From Tiliqua scincoides (Eukaryota > Chordata > Lepidosauria > Squamata > Scincidae), in the NCBI RefSeq assembly GCF_035046505.1, contig NC_089821.1, forward strand, positions 95,306,632-95,370,631: a DNA stretch of 64,000 nt, read 5' to 3'. Below are positions 12,801 to 24,027 of the stretch, in pieces; the first letter of the stretch is position 1; each line of letters begins with the position of its first letter. Under the pieces are notes generated by a model that had not been told where the DNA came from, did no database searches, and saw nothing but the letters and a program-made list of their open reading frames with translations. Made by a program: the position numbers and the translations under genes.

Positions 12801-15800
12801 TATCAGTCTTTACAACTCAGGTGCAATATATCCCCCCCCCCATTTTTGAGTCAGTATTTTTATGTGACGCTATTACACAAGAATGTAATCTTTTAAACCA
12901 GATAACCATGCTCCGATAAGAATATTTTAGTAAAGAACAGGATGTCTAAAATAATTTAAAGCCACAGATAGCTGCAGGGGTAGACTCAGACTACATGCTC
13001 TTCCAAACAGGGAGCAGGTTCTAGCCCAGTTTTCTCTCTGACATTTAGCTTTCTATGTGCAGGGTTTGGGGTTTTGCTTTTAAAAATATGGTACCATTCA
13101 ATCATGAGAGTTCACACCTTCAATCTGAGTTTTCATCAAGGTACATGTTTATACACAATTTATAACTTCAAAAGAGAACTAGGGCTAAAACACACTTCTT
13201 CAGCAAAAACATTTATAAAAAGCAATCATTATAAAACATGCTCTTCCATCTGCACCTCAAATCCTCATCATATCAATTTATTATAAACCATAAGCCCTCA
13301 TCACTTGAATGTTCTGAACAGTAAGCAGTGTACTTTGCTACTAAACAACAGAATGAAGACTAAGGTTGCAATCCTATGCACACTTACTAGGGAGCAAGCA
13401 CCACAGTGGGACTTACTTCTGAGTAAACATGCATAGGATTGTGTCATAAATACATTTATGTGAATACATGCACACTGAGTAAGAGAGTAGTTCTAGAACA
13501 GGACTATAAGCATGTACTTTAAAAAAAAGTAAAGAGACCTCATCCACCCTCCCTTTGACTTCAAAGGGGTTTGACTGCCAGAAAAAGAAAAAAAAGTATG
13601 TAATGGAACAGCAACCACTCCTGACCTGAAGCTGCAGAGTTCCAGTATTCCAAATATTAAGTGTTTATTAAAAAGGTCACATCTAAAATCTAGACCTTCA
13701 CAGGAAGAGACAGGATCCAACTATAAGAGGAAACTAGCTAGGATGAAAAGGATATACACATACAGGCCTGGACATGGAGCACACTAGGGCACAAGGCACA
13801 ACTCACCGAATCTTACACCTTATCTTCATCATCATTTACCCACACTCACTGTTTGAACCTTAATCATATACACCAAGGTGGATGGGAAATTCCAGAGCTC
13901 CTATAGGGTAGGGCCTATGCAAAGCAGACCCATCCACAGGCCACACCAGATGTCATATTTGCACTGGGTCTATGCATCCCGCAGGCAATTATATACAACT
14001 ATGTTATGATATTAAATAGAAAACAATCAAAGCTGCAATATTTGGCACTGATAATCCAGAAAGCTCTATTAACTGGCTCAATGAGCTCACCAGCACGAAC
14101 TTACAGTTTGTAGCCAATGCTGACTACAAAAGGCACTGAGGAGCATTTCTGAGAAGCTCTGCAGTGAAAAAAAACCTTAAGTGAATCCAACAAAGATGTT
14201 CTAATATCCTGAAAATTACAATATCCAGGAACCCTTTAGCCCTGAAGATGCTAGATATCACAACTTTTACAGTATATCACACTCAACAGAAAATAATATC
14301 TCACTTCAGTGTTTGTATAATATGTATTCCATGAAGATCGCAGAGATTCTTGGCCTCCAATGTCCCACATCAGAAAATGTGTATTATTAACTACAATCTC
14401 CTCTACATTGCTTCCTATAGTTGGGGAGGTATGCACCACTTCATTCATAGAACTGCAAAAAGATAGAAGTAAATGTAAGAATGATGCATTTTCTGCCTTA
14501 TTCTCTATACTTTATCATTAATACGCACAATAATTATTTCAAAGCTTACAAAGTAACCTTTGTACAGAATTGAAATTGAATTACCTAATGCAAAACTTAT
14601 CACTTCCAAATTTTCAGTATAGAACCTTGCAAACAATTATATACAAGGTTTGACTAGTATAACTATACCTCCATGCAGTATATCTACAGGTAGTATATCC
14701 CCGAGTACCAGGGGCTGAGGACCAACAACAGGGAATGGTTGTCACCTTCATACTCTGCCCTTACACTGAATGCACTAAGAAACAATAGTCTAGCTGCTGT
14801 CAGAAATGGACCAAAGTTTACCGAGCTCAACATTCTAATCAAGAAAGACATTTGAAGTTATTTGGTACTTCATACTCACAATTGATAAAGAATAGTTGTT
14901 TTTCCTGCATTATCAAGGCCAACAATGATCACTTTGTGCTCTGAGGGGGGAAAAGAAAAAGAGGCTAATTATGCACATTGTAATGTCACACTTAAACTAT
15001 GTACCATTTTTGCTTTGTTTTAATGTAAGTTTAAATATGTTTATTAAACAATTTTGTGGATCCTGGAAAAAGAGGGCATCAACACTTTAAATAATTAAGT
15101 TAATATTAGTCATTTTTTTCATTTTAATCTCTCTTTAATCTGAAAGGAAAGAATACACATTCTACACCAGATGCAGACACACACACACACTACACCAGTC
15201 AAACTCTTGGAATCCTTTTCTGGCCGTGCTCAGTGGGCAATGCCAATGAGTTTCCTATGTGTATTAACAACCACCAGGTAAGAATGATCTCCTAAAGTGA
15301 GCATCAGACAGGGAACAAAGTTTATAGGGGCACCAATTCCCTGCCCTGAAGTTTTCTTGTTTTCCACCTTTGTCCAATGTATCAATTGTGTATATCTGGG
15401 AGAAAGGACTGCATCTTTCCATATTTCAGTCATTTCTTGCAGTAAGGTGTATAGTATTGTGGACAGACTATCAAACCAAAGATGCTTCATGTGCAATAAG
15501 AACACCCACACCAATGTTCTGATAACATTACTGTTTATATTTTTACACTTATTTAAGACATTAATCATGCTGGCTTGGATGTCCACATTTATGAACAGAA
15601 CTGCACACGAAAATAGGACTTTTCCAACTTCCCTTTGTCTTTACAATTCCATCCCCAAAAAGTTATGTTTGGAGAACAGAACGTTCTTACCTCTAGAATG
15701 AGGTAACATATGACATAATGGGGCAAATCACCTTCCCTTGCACAAACAAAATTTACATTACACCACCTTTGGATTCATGCCAATATAAAATGACTAGCCA

Positions 15801-18800
15801 TCAAGCTGACAAATTTTTAAGATACTTCTTAAAATATTATCGAGATGGATCAACAGGTAGTCTATTCATTTGATTCTATCAGTGATGATTCAGATGGAAA
15901 TGACTTAATGATATGAATAAGTCATATGGTTCAGTCACATGAACAACTAACTGTTTTATAATCAATCATCTAATGACTACACACATTCTCAATACTGCAA
16001 TAGTAAGTCAACTTAGCATGGTAATGGATGAGCAATACTGACTGGCTAGACTGCTCAGTATCCTAGTTACATGGATAATAAAAATAGTTTCAAGTTACTT
16101 GAAAGCACTTTCTAACAGGCATATGGGACACACTGGTTTACCAAACCTTGGGCTGGTAAACCAGTCAACAACTGGTTTAGACAACAACAACTTGGAAACC
16201 AACAACCTTGGGCTGTTACTGCTCAGAGCCTACACAGCAACTGAGTGGCCCTGCTGACCCACCTCAGCATGCAACAAGTTGTTGGATTTTTAAACTTATT
16301 TTACTGCCGCTGCAGAAGTAGAAACAATTTGCCCCAGCACCTGCCCTCTAATGCTTTTGACTCAAGTAGCATATCACCACATAGTGGGGGGGGGGGGAAC
16401 CATCAGGCACGAAGCATACATTGGCCTCAGTGGGGGGACTCTACTACTACCCTTCCTATTCCAGAGGTACCCCATCCTGTTACCATGGTAGTGTTTTAAT
16501 CATTTTGCTGCTATAGTGGAAGAAGTAAAATCTTGTAGCCAATCTAAACCTCAAGCTGGTCCTCATTAGGATCTTGTCTGCACTAACCAATGTGCAGCAA
16601 GAGCAAATTACTTATTATGACAGTCTAAGATTTCTAGTAAGGGTGCATGATTTAATAAGTAGATCAATCAACTAAAGATTTATACTATGAATAATGAACA
16701 TAAAGTTTAATAAGACTGCTCTTGAAGGCACACTGGTCTATTTCTGGAAGTCAATTTGGCTCCAAGGCATTAATTGAGATAGACTTCTAGTTTCAGGAAA
16801 TTCTTTTCACATTGATTTGTCTACAGAGGAACCCTGCGCATCATACTACTCTTGGGCATTATAGAAGATTCGGAGTCTTCTTTAAAGGGCAACACACTCA
16901 ATCCAAGTACTACACTGGCCAGGCCTGGGATGCTTTAACTTTCATTCAAGGTTAACTAAAAGTGCACTGTAAAACTCAGCAGTACACTGCATGGACAGAT
17001 TAGCAATGCTAGATATGTAAACTTTCAGGGGAGGTTGTCTGCCATTACTGGTCTTATGGAAGAGCTCCTGCTTGAATAATCCCACAATTCCCCAAACTAC
17101 AGCTGGAACTGCACAGCTGTAATAAGGAATGAGAAAGAGAATACTGAATATGCCTTTCCTTCAAACAGCAGTAGCTACACCCTCAAAAAAGACACATGCC
17201 TTGCAGTTTTGATGATGTGCAAATGCATTCATACATATGTTTAAAGGCAAGATTAAACTAAAAATACTTTATTGGGTAGATCTAATTCTGTTCCATTCTG
17301 CCAATTAATTTTATGAACTCCTGTACACATTCAGAATGCCAAATATTTGAAGCAACACTGAATTTACATCAGCTTTTTGTTAACCAAGTTTCAAATCTTC
17401 ACTTCAGGGCACAGTAAAATCTTTGATTACGATACAGAAGAAAGGAGTTTTATATATTAGTAATGTCATTAATTCAGTGGCTGCTGTTTTTATATGCAGT
17501 AACCCCAATGCAGCAAGGAAGAATAGAAAATCTATAGAACAGATTTTCATATATTTCCTCCTGACCACATGTGCAAGAGGCTAATATAATAAGAGACAGG
17601 GGTATCCAATCCCTGAGGTTTCACAAAATGCGTTTGTATTAATACAGGGATGCGTGGACATATCAAAAAGTTGCTTATCTAGTGCTGTATCACACTTCCA
17701 TTTCCCATCCTCCCTCCCTCAACAGATCAACCAACAACCAACATGTTCAGTGCAAGAAGAGCTTTGTTAAAAAGACACCCACTCATGTGCAACAACCTAG
17801 ACAAAAATGTACAAGACTGAATAATCCAATGTTTGCTTGCCTCAAAAATTCAAAATATTTTTATAGGTCTGAATCAAAACTAAATTGCATGAATTGTCAT
17901 AAAGACTATCAACAAAAATAAACTCCCAGGATTTTGGCTGATGCAAAAATTATTTCCCCTAGTATATTGGAATCATCCTCAACCCCTAGACTTCTCCCCC
18001 AATAAAATATGGTCTCTATAAAATGATTTCAACATTGCCTGGGTCATTTGAAACCCACATTTGTTATCCCTAAAAAAGGATTTCAGCATTACAGCAATAA
18101 TACTTGTGTTATTGCATTGACATAAATGCATCATAATTTCATTATAGCAGATTTATCAGGAAGAGAGAAGCTGGGTAGCAACTCATCATCTACTGAGGGC
18201 CAGCCTGTTGACAATGACAGGTAAAGCACACAATTCAGGTGGCATTTGGGACGTCTTCTTTGCCAACAGGTCCCTGTGTTTGCCTGTGTTGAGGAAATGC
18301 AGTCACAATTTGTTGGTGATCTTGTCATAACTCATTTTTAATCATTTCATTTGGTTGATTATCGAGTTGCATTGTGTGATCAATTGTACTTTCATAGGCT
18401 ATTGATTTAGTTTGGTAGAATGGGAAAAAGCATTCCCATGAGAAACTTAAAATCTTGTCTTCCCACATGCCAAAGGATATACTGAGCAAAAGAGATAAGA
18501 AATCTGTGCAAGCTCAGGAATAGGTGGCCCCTTCCTCAGGAATGCAGCAGTGAATTCTCAGGGAAAAGGATGTTACTATCTACAAGAAGATGCTATGTTC
18601 TTGAATATGCATAGGTTATTGGTTGAATATGTATACCTACTCAAAGAAACAGTGTATTGTTTTAGGTTCTGGTTGGTCCAAATGTAGAACCTTACTTTAT
18701 CTGGCATGAAGCCAAATGTATTTTGTAACGATGCATATGGAAAAGGAATTGTGAGTGAATGAAGTAGAAAAAGTTTGAATTCTCTATGTTCTGCGCACCT

Positions 18801-21800
18801 GTTCTTCCATCCCTGGCTCAAAGCACAGTTCTGCCTGTGTCTACTCAGAGGTAAGTCCTATCATGGCCAATAGGGCTTGCTCCTGTGTAAGTGGGTCAGA
18901 GATGTTGAGTAACTGGCAACAAAACAGATGTTTTAATAAAATAAGAAGTTCCTGAAACAAATGCAGCCTAGCCTGATGAGTCTTCACTTAGCTGGAAAAG
19001 AACCATGAGGAAAGTTTTTCTCTCACACCTGCAGCCTCAATATATCCTGCTGCCCTTCCGCTTCACATTCTCCATTTGAAAAAAAGGCAGAACCTGAGAA
19101 GCGGAAGAGAAAGCATGTGGAGCAGTAGAATAATAGCCTAGAGCAGTGGTTCTCAAACTGTGACCAGTGGCTCCACAGGAAGCTGCAGAAATCAACCAGG
19201 GGAGCTGCTAAATCCTTGCAAATAACTTGCCACCCTATACAGTATATAGTAACAGTATATATAACAGTATATAGTATACAGTATAGTATACTATATATAT
19301 ATAGTAGGAGGAGGAGGAAGGGAGCTGGGGGTTAACAGCTTTATACTGGAAGAAATGCTGAGAAAATTACCTGTAAGATGGTAATTTTAGCCTCTTTTTA
19401 AATATGATCTTTTCTTGTTTTTTAAGCTACTGTAATTCATGTAAATATGTTATTGGAGCAATTGAAGCTCCCTTAAAGCTATAATAAAAATCTTTTACAT
19501 GAAAATTGAGTGCAATAATTAACCAAGGACATGCATGTTAATAGGACCTGGGGCTTGGAGTAAGCTAAATAAACAAACATTTCTCTTGGGGGTTTGTGGA
19601 GGATGGTGTAGGTGGAGGAGGGTTAAACCCTGGTTGACTTGGGAATCTCCCCTGGTCCTTCCCTACCCCAAGGGTGATGTTTGTGACAGGCACCACAGCC
19701 AATGGCCCAGTATGTCAAGGGAACTACCAGTCAAAAAAGTTTGAGAGCCACCGTCCTAGGGCATCTTGAAACAAAACTTGGTTGAATCCCAGCAGCAAGA
19801 TATTCAAAGGTGATTTAATCAACTGAGGTCTCTTGTAACCAGCCTGTCAAATATTTTACATCCAAGTTCATCTTGAGTCTTCTCAAACAGCTTAGAAACA
19901 ACAAAAAAGTAAGCACTCAAAATGATACAAAGGCTACATAGACACTGAGCCAATGAAGAGCTGCTACCTTATCTTGAATGATTAATTACTATGTTTGCTT
20001 TTTACTCTCCTAACAGTTACAATGCAAGGAACACTTTTTAAGAAAAATACATATAAAGTCCTCATATAAGAAACATTAGCTCGAGATTCTGCGAAACTCA
20101 AAAGTAGCCCTACAAGTTATTGCATGACATACAGGAAATGCAAATATTGCGCCACAGCCAGAAAGAACAGTAGCTACTTTCGTCTCAAATGACCAGTTTC
20201 TCCTGAGGGAAAAAATAACAGCTCATATGGTGGCATTGAAAGCTTTATAAATCATTCAGCTCTTCATCTGCAAGTCCTACATCTCTGAATGTTCCTTTAA
20301 TAATTCGTTTTCTGAAAAGAGAAGTCATTGCTTAAGAAAAGATACAGTGTAGCTGTATTGATTTACCAAGTCAAAAATCCTCACACAAGCCATGTGCTTT
20401 TTTATAACCACCAAGTATGATCATAGGCACAGCAATTAATATTCTAAAACTAATAAGCTGAAATTATAGAAGTATACAGCCAGTAGAGAATGACTGATTG
20501 CTCCCAACATGCCTGAGTCACAACAGCTTAAACAAACCTCTCAGTGTTCCAGTTCAAGACACTTGTGCTAATTCAAGACTATGTGCTACACAGATAAAAT
20601 ACAACTCCTACCTGCCAAACTCCTCCACACAACCAATGTCAACTCAGCTCCCATTGCATATTTTCAATTATTGATGAGGTAGAAAAAGAGAGCTCTTCAG
20701 TTCTCAGAGATGGTTTCAGATAACACCTGCTCTGACAGCAGAGCTCAAACCATACAAAAAGCAAAACCAACAATCTTGTAGCACCTCAAAGACTACAGTT
20801 ATTCCAAAATAAATGCATTAGCTTTCAAGATATCACAAAACTGTCTTTACTGCAACAGACCAACAGGCTTCTCCCCCTGGATGTTTTACAAGGAGCAAGT
20901 GTTACATGCCTCTTTTGAAGGACACAAGTACTGTAATGAGGACAAGGGATATCAAAACGTCCTTCCACAGCTCATTTCAATAAGAGATTGATATGTTGAG
21001 AGGGCTGTTTGAGCCCTCTCTGATTCAACCCTACATTCTGCCATTCTTGCCATATTATTTCCACAATCACCTCCAAGAAAAAGTTCTCCACCGGTCAAGT
21101 ATTGAAATGAATATGTTGGTACAGCACTGCACAGCTAATTAGAGAATACTGGATATTTTGAGAGAAAAAATGTAGCTCTCTCAATTCTAGAGTAATACTT
21201 AATTTCCCAACCCTAGGTACCATGATTTTATATTTAAAACGCACTACCAGACTCGTACACATTTTCTAAATTGCACATCCCTCAGGGCAGTGACCTGCCC
21301 TCTCATTCGCTGTAAAACAATATATATGTTTTCATTCCTCTCTGTCCAGTGTCACAGTCTTATTGTCACCCTATAATAAGCAACCCAATAACACTGAGAA
21401 ATCCATATGCATTGTTTTACATGCCAATAAACTAAAATACACCAGTATTATTGCACCCCCACTGTAAGTGGTGGTGGGGATGATGTTCACATATAGTGGT
21501 TTACCTGAAGTCACCTAGCAAATCTATGGCACAGCACTACAGAAAGACACAAAACATCTTGGTTGAAATTATTTTACAGGTTGATTATCTCTTATTTGGA
21601 CTGCTTGGGACTGGAAGGAGAAATGCTTCCTCTTGCTCTTTTCACTGTTAAAAGTGAAAAATGGGTGTCTGCTGGCCTCTGACATTTTTCAACAGTATCG
21701 GTACAGGTACACACCACAGGGAAGAGAATAACAGCCTGCACCTGCACTGTACATGTGAATGGGCGCAAGACCTTCCTCACACAACGGAAAGTTAAAAAGA

Positions 21801-22620
21801 CTTGGACGAAAGTGTCTGGATTTTGGAATACTGTAATCTGGATGTCCGGATAAGGGGTAATTACCTGTATGTTTAAAGCCAACTTCACACAGTCTCTTAA
21901 TTGACCGGGGGGGGGGGGGTCTAGTCACTGCCACATGCACATCCCATGTTCCTTGCATAGTGAAAGTCAAGCCCTTGAACACAGGATTGATTCCCAGTTG
22001 GGAATTCACCATCCAGGTGGGAATCTTCCCATCCAGGGACTCCAACCTGTTTAGTTCCAGCAAGATGGCTGCCTCCTGTGTGCCTTCAGCCCATGCTTGG
22101 GACTAACCTCCCATTTCCTTCCCTGGGAGCAAGTCCCACTAACTTGGGTTTGGGACCTGCTTCCCAGTCAGCATGCATAAAGGCTGCCATCCTCACCACA
22201 CTTACCTGGGAGAAAGCCCCATTGACTAAAAGGGGACTTACTTCCGAGTAGGCAAGCACAGGGTTGAGCTGAGGCTGCCATCGTCTCCACACTTACCTGG
22301 GAGTAAGCCCCACTGACTATAAGGGGACTTACTTCCGAGTAGGCAAGCACAGGGTTGGGCTGAGGCTGCCATCGTCTCCACACTTACCTGGGAGTAAGCC
22401 CCACTGACTATAAGGGGAGTAGACAAGCATGGGAGGGGCGCCGCAGTCGCAGCGCCCGCCCGCAGGAGGCGAGCAGCAGCGGTCACACGAGCCCGCAGCC
22501 TCCCTTCCGCTCCCCAGCACCGGGGGCGGCCGGGCGGCGTGTGTGCGGCAGCCCAGCCCGCGAGCGCTCCTCACCCTGGTGGTTGAACAGCCTCCATATG
22601 CGGGTGAAGAGGATGCCCAT
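8313..22620 (-). CDS. ARL5A: ARL5A, ADP-ribosylation factor-like protein 5A, complete in six coding exons
   Basis: Small Arf-family GTPase; family members of this type act at the trans-Golgi network, where ARL5 proteins recruit the GARP tether. The coding join on the minus strand is 22620-22575, 14940-14880, 14452-14305, 12383-12300, 9791-9640 and 8361-8313, totalling 540 nt or 179 aa plus stop, the usual ARL5A length. Every junction has GT/AG sites and phases match. Visible motifs are Gly2 for N-myristoylation (MGILFTRIW), the P-loop GLDNAGKTT, the switch I threonine in SPTIGSN, WDIGGQE (G3), NKQD (G4) and CCALTGEG (G5). The first exon [15 protein letters not shown] and the end SRLKIR point to ARL5A rather than ARL5B, which starts MGLIFAKLW. 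No disabling change is seen. Introns are 7634, 427, 1921, 2508 and 1278 bp. CACNB4 upstream in the same direction matches conserved synteny. Confidence 0.96.
8976..9090 (+). mobile_element. Fragment of the same hAT MITE family (3' end)
   Basis: GTTAGAGAGATGATGTGGCC and AAGTTTGGACACCCTTGG match the 3' end of the copy at 1693-2130. The 5' part is missing. It lies in the last intron of ARL5A. Confidence 0.8.
9640..9791 (-). CDS. ARL5A: ARL5A coding exon 5 (G4 and G5)
   Basis: 152 nt encoding [16 protein letters not shown] through ACCALTGEG. It holds NKQD, which reads the guanine base, and the G5 loop CCALTGEG. The acceptor AG is at 9793-9792 and the donor GTAAGA follows 9640. The last codon is split and completed by exon 6. 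Confidence 0.96.
9844..9896. repeat. (CA)n microsatellite
   Basis: About 26 uninterrupted CA units, just upstream of ARL5A exon 5 on the transcribed strand (about 50 bp from the acceptor). Confidence 0.98.
9981..10147. mobile_element. Palindromic AATCCTATCC MITE (Harbinger-like), ARL5A intron 4
   Basis: Arms GGCCCAACTTCCCAGCACTA and GGCTGGAAAGTTGGACAGGG are rough inverted partners; the centre holds CCTTACCTTGAGGAGGCCTC, the family signature. Confidence 0.75.
10727..11640 (+). mobile_element. Old hAT MITE, TTCTCAAAC-like family, carrying a nested insertion
   Basis: Starts CAGTGTTCCCAAATG with AAAAAGTGGGTCCTAGCGCT following, and ends GTGGGTCCTGATGCACAGAA then TGAGAAATGCTG. Decayed 8-bp flanks (TTCTACAT, TTTTATAC). 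A GC-rich element at 10935-11325 is inserted in it. In ARL5A intron 4. Confidence 0.7.
10935..11325. mobile_element. GC-rich palindromic-ended element with TTA duplication (Harbinger-like)
   Basis: Ends CAGCCCAATCCTGAGCT and CAGGATTGGGCTC are inverted partners, with TTA on both sides (10932-10934, 11326-11328). A 3-bp TTA/TAA duplication is the PIF/Harbinger habit. The interior is GC rich and has no credible coding frame. A related copy, 5' truncated, lies at about 43050-43400. Confidence 0.72.
12300..12383 (-). CDS. ARL5A: ARL5A coding exon 4
   Basis: 84 nt, 28 codons, phase 0 at both ends, encoding [15 protein letters not shown] and on to YKMLAHE. The [11 protein letters not shown] segment is the central beta strand and following loop of the GTPase fold. 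The acceptor TTTTAG precedes 12383 and the donor GTGAGT follows 12300. Confidence 0.96.
13364..13446. repeat. Short palindromic repeat, GCAATCCTA family
   Basis: About 80 bp: TTGCAATCCTATGCACACTT, then GGGACTTACTTCTGAGTAAA, then GCATAGGATTGTG. Arms are inverted partners. ARL5A intron 3. Confidence 0.8.
14305..14452 (-). CDS. ARL5A: ARL5A coding exon 3 (switch I, G3)
   Basis: 148 nt encoding the end of Phe36, then [15 protein letters not shown] through [11 protein letters not shown]. It contains the switch I threonine that contacts Mg and GTP, and WDIGGQE, the G3/switch II motif of the family. The acceptor AG is at 14454-14453 and the donor GTGAGA follows 14305. Confidence 0.96.
14880..14940 (-). 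CDS. ARL5A: ARL5A coding exon 2 (P-loop)
   Basis: 61 nt encoding (E)[19 protein letters not shown](F). It carries the nucleotide-binding P-loop GLDNAGKTT. The acceptor AG is at 14942-14941 and the donor GTGAGT follows 14880. It is too short to appear as a long open frame but is unmistakable by similarity to Arf-like proteins. Confidence 0.96.
14943..19135. other. ARL5A intron 1, interior without recognised repeats
   Basis: Apart from a G-run at 16384-16397, a perfect 10-bp stem at 16132-16163 and a decayed palindromic repeat near 18838-18897, no element is recognised. Two overlapping open frames at about 15230-15701 show no recognisable domain and I treat them as chance. Confidence 0.5.
19144..19753 (+). 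mobile_element. hAT MITE expanded by an AT microsatellite
   Basis: Ends CAGTGGTTCTCAAACTGTGA and AAGTTTGAGAGCCACCG. Flanks GCCTAGAG and TCCTAGGG are a decayed 8-bp duplication. A TATAGTA/ACAGTATA run at about 19235-19305 lies inside. In ARL5A intron 1. Confidence 0.75.
19762..21574. other. ARL5A intron 1, mostly unique sequence
   Basis: One SINE remnant at 20757-20875; nothing else recognised. Confidence 0.5.
20757..20875 (+). mobile_element. Probable SINE remnant
   Basis: AACAATCTTGTAGCACCTCA, AAGACTACAG, AATGCATTAGCTTTCAAGAT and ACTGCAACAGACCAACAGGC resemble a widespread reptile repeat of the form 'TCTTGTGGCACCTTAAAGACTAAC...TAAGCTTTCGTG'. Confidence 0.5.
21577..21867 (+). mobile_element. 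Tigger-like MITE (pogo/mariner type)
   Basis: Ends CAGGTTGATTATCTCTTATT and GGATAAGGGGTAATTACCTG, inverted partners. TA lies on both sides (21575-21576, 21868-21869). The CAGGTTGA-TATCCCTTATCC type of end is known from Tigger-derived MITEs. In ARL5A intron 1. Confidence 0.75.
22085..22430. repeat. 91-bp tandem array beside the ARL5A CpG island
   Basis: AGGCTGCCAT recurs at 22181, 22272 and 22363, a 91-bp period. Each unit holds CACTTACCTGGGAGTAAGCC and GGGGACTTACTTCCGAGTAG, the two arms of the GCAATCCTA-type palindromic MITE. The last two units are almost identical. The array ends where the CpG island begins, in the first intron about 150 bp from the exon 1 donor. Open frames through it are repeats of the same unit. 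Confidence 0.88.
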
Positions 22621-23100
22621 GCTCAGGCGGCCCGGGCGGCTCCACGCTGCCGCCGGCCTCGGCCCAGGGCGGCTCAGTCCCGGGCCCGGCTGCGGGGAGG
22701 AAGGAGAGGCGAAGGCAGGCGCAGGCCCCGCGCCCGCGAGGCTGTGGTCGCCCGCAGCAACGCCACCGCGCGCCCCTCGCCGTCCGTCACGGACATCGCC
22801 GCCGGCCTTGCCTCCTCCCCCGCGGGCTTCGCTGTTCCAGGCCTCGGCGCTCCGCGAAACAGAACTGAGCCCCGTCGGACACCGTCCCGGGGACACCGCG
22901 CGCGTCCACAATCCGTCACTTTCCCAGCCGAGCAGAGAGAAGGCGCGTGGTGGGCGGGGTTTACGGAGAAGGGGCGGTGCTCATTAGCATACGGTCGCCC
23001 CGCCTCTTCCTGGCGTTCCAGAACTCTAGGGTCTCAAACTGGAGGGCGGTGACGTGGCCCCGCCGCGCGACCTCCCTGCTTCTCTGATTGGTTGAAAGCT
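22430..23100 (-). promoter_or_regulatory. ARL5A: CpG island promoter of ARL5A
   Basis: GC-rich, CpG-dense stretch in an otherwise AT-rich region, spanning exon 1. Upstream of the start codon are GC boxes (GGGCGGGG near 22952-22959, GGGGCGG near 22971-22977, CCCCGCC near 22997-23003), a CRE-like TGACGT at 23050-23055, a CCAAT box on the minus strand at 23087-23091 and an octamer variant ATGCTAAT on the minus strand at 22990-22983. There is no clear TATA box, as expected of a housekeeping CpG promoter. Overlapping long open frames here reflect the low stop-codon density of GC-rich DNA. The exact start site is not determinable. Confidence 0.8.
22575..22620 (-). CDS. ARL5A: ARL5A coding exon 1
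   Basis: 46 nt encoding [15 protein letters not shown] plus the first base of Glu. The ATG lies at 22620-22618 and the donor GT at 22574-22573 follows CAGG. Gly2 is the myristoylation site typical of Arf and Arl proteins. The exon sits inside the CpG island. The first base of codon 16 is completed by exon 2, 7.6 kb away. Confidence 0.96.
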
Positions 23101-23193
23101 GTTCCTGGTTCTTTACGAGGCTCTGGCGGCAGCCCTGCAAGTGCTTTGGTGGGCTGGAGGCTTCAGCGCTCTAGGCTGGGCGGGGCTTTACAC

Positions 23194-23463
23194 AGGGTTG
23201 CCACATGCAGAGTGGGGATGAGCGCCTCTGCCTTTGGCCACTGCATGGAAGAGGGCGTTTGGGCTCAACGTGGAAGGGTTTAAGGCTGCAATCCTGTCCA
23301 CCTTTACCTGGGAGTAAGCTCCATTGACTCTCATGGGGCTTACTTCTGAGTAGGCATGCCCAGGATTGGGCTTTATAAAGCTGCACCTGCCAAAAAAAAT
23401 TGCCTCTTCTGTACAGTGGTTAAAGGCAGAGGCTCTCTGTTCCAGTTTGCATCTGGCAACCCT
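23194..23463. mobile_element. Foldback MITE, AGGGTTGCCA family, interrupted
   Basis: Left arm AGGGTTGCCACATGCAGAGT; right arm TTGCATCTGGCAACCCT. The middle CTCAACGTGGAAGGGTTT and AAAGCTGCACCTGCCAAAA match the other copies. Split by the palindromic repeat 23284-23371. It lies just upstream of the ARL5A promoter. Confidence 0.8.
23284..23371. repeat. Short palindromic repeat, GCAATCCTA family, nested in a foldback MITE
   Basis: GGCTGCAATCCTGTCCACCT, TGGGGCTTACTTCTGAGTAG and CCCAGGATTGGGCT. It splits the foldback MITE 23194-23463. Confidence 0.8.
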
Positions 23464-23840
23464 ATTTTTAACACATACACACAGGTTTTATATATGAAGA
23501 TAGGTAAAGCTTGGACTGGACTATTGGATTTTGAAATGTCAAGAAGAAATTGCTAATAAACGAGAGGGGGGAACGGGCTTTTTGTTAAATGAAATATAAA
23601 AAAAGAGGGGCTTTTTTGGAATCCACAACTAGGGAGCAGGGCTAGTCCTGGCCTGTTTCAAGGTGCTCACTTTCTGTATCTACAACGTGGCTCCCCAAAA
23701 GCTGCTTTGAAGTTTTGTTGTGTTTTTTTTAGTGGAAAGTCAGGGGGAAAATATAATATGTGTGGAAAGTCAGGGGAAAAATATAATATGTTTAGGGTGA
23801 TGAGGTACCATGGGGAATGGAGTGCCTACCCCTTTAAGGA

Positions 23841-24027
23841 GGCTTGTCAGATACAAAGGGGGAGTATCTGCACCTTTGACCATTGTATAGAATAGAGAAC
23901 GTTTTTTTGTGCAGCTCAACGTGGAAGAGTTTAAAAAGCTGCATCTGCCAAAAAAAAATTCTCTCTTCCATACAATTGTTAAAATTAGAGGCACTCTGTC
24001 TGTCCCCCATTATATCTGGTAACCCTC
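23841..24027. mobile_element. Foldback MITE, AGGGTTGCCA family
   Basis: GGCTTGTCAGATACAAAGGG at the left, ATTATATCTGGTAACCCTCC at the right, with CTCAACGTGGAAGAGTTTAA in the centre. Arms pair along most of their length. Confidence 0.8.

Noticed and set aside
15230-15701. Overlapping 118- and 134-codon frames in ARL5A intron 1
   Set aside because: No recognised motif on either strand and both overlap each other; likely chance.
22075-22430. CRISPR-like regular spacing of 91 bp
   Set aside because: Eukaryotic context, whole units repeat without unique spacers, and the unit is a known palindromic repeat.
22429-23052. 207-codon plus-strand frame and overlapping frames on both strands
   Set aside because: They lie in the CpG island over ARL5A exon 1, where GC richness removes stops. 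Composition is Arg/Pro/Ala rich with no domain.
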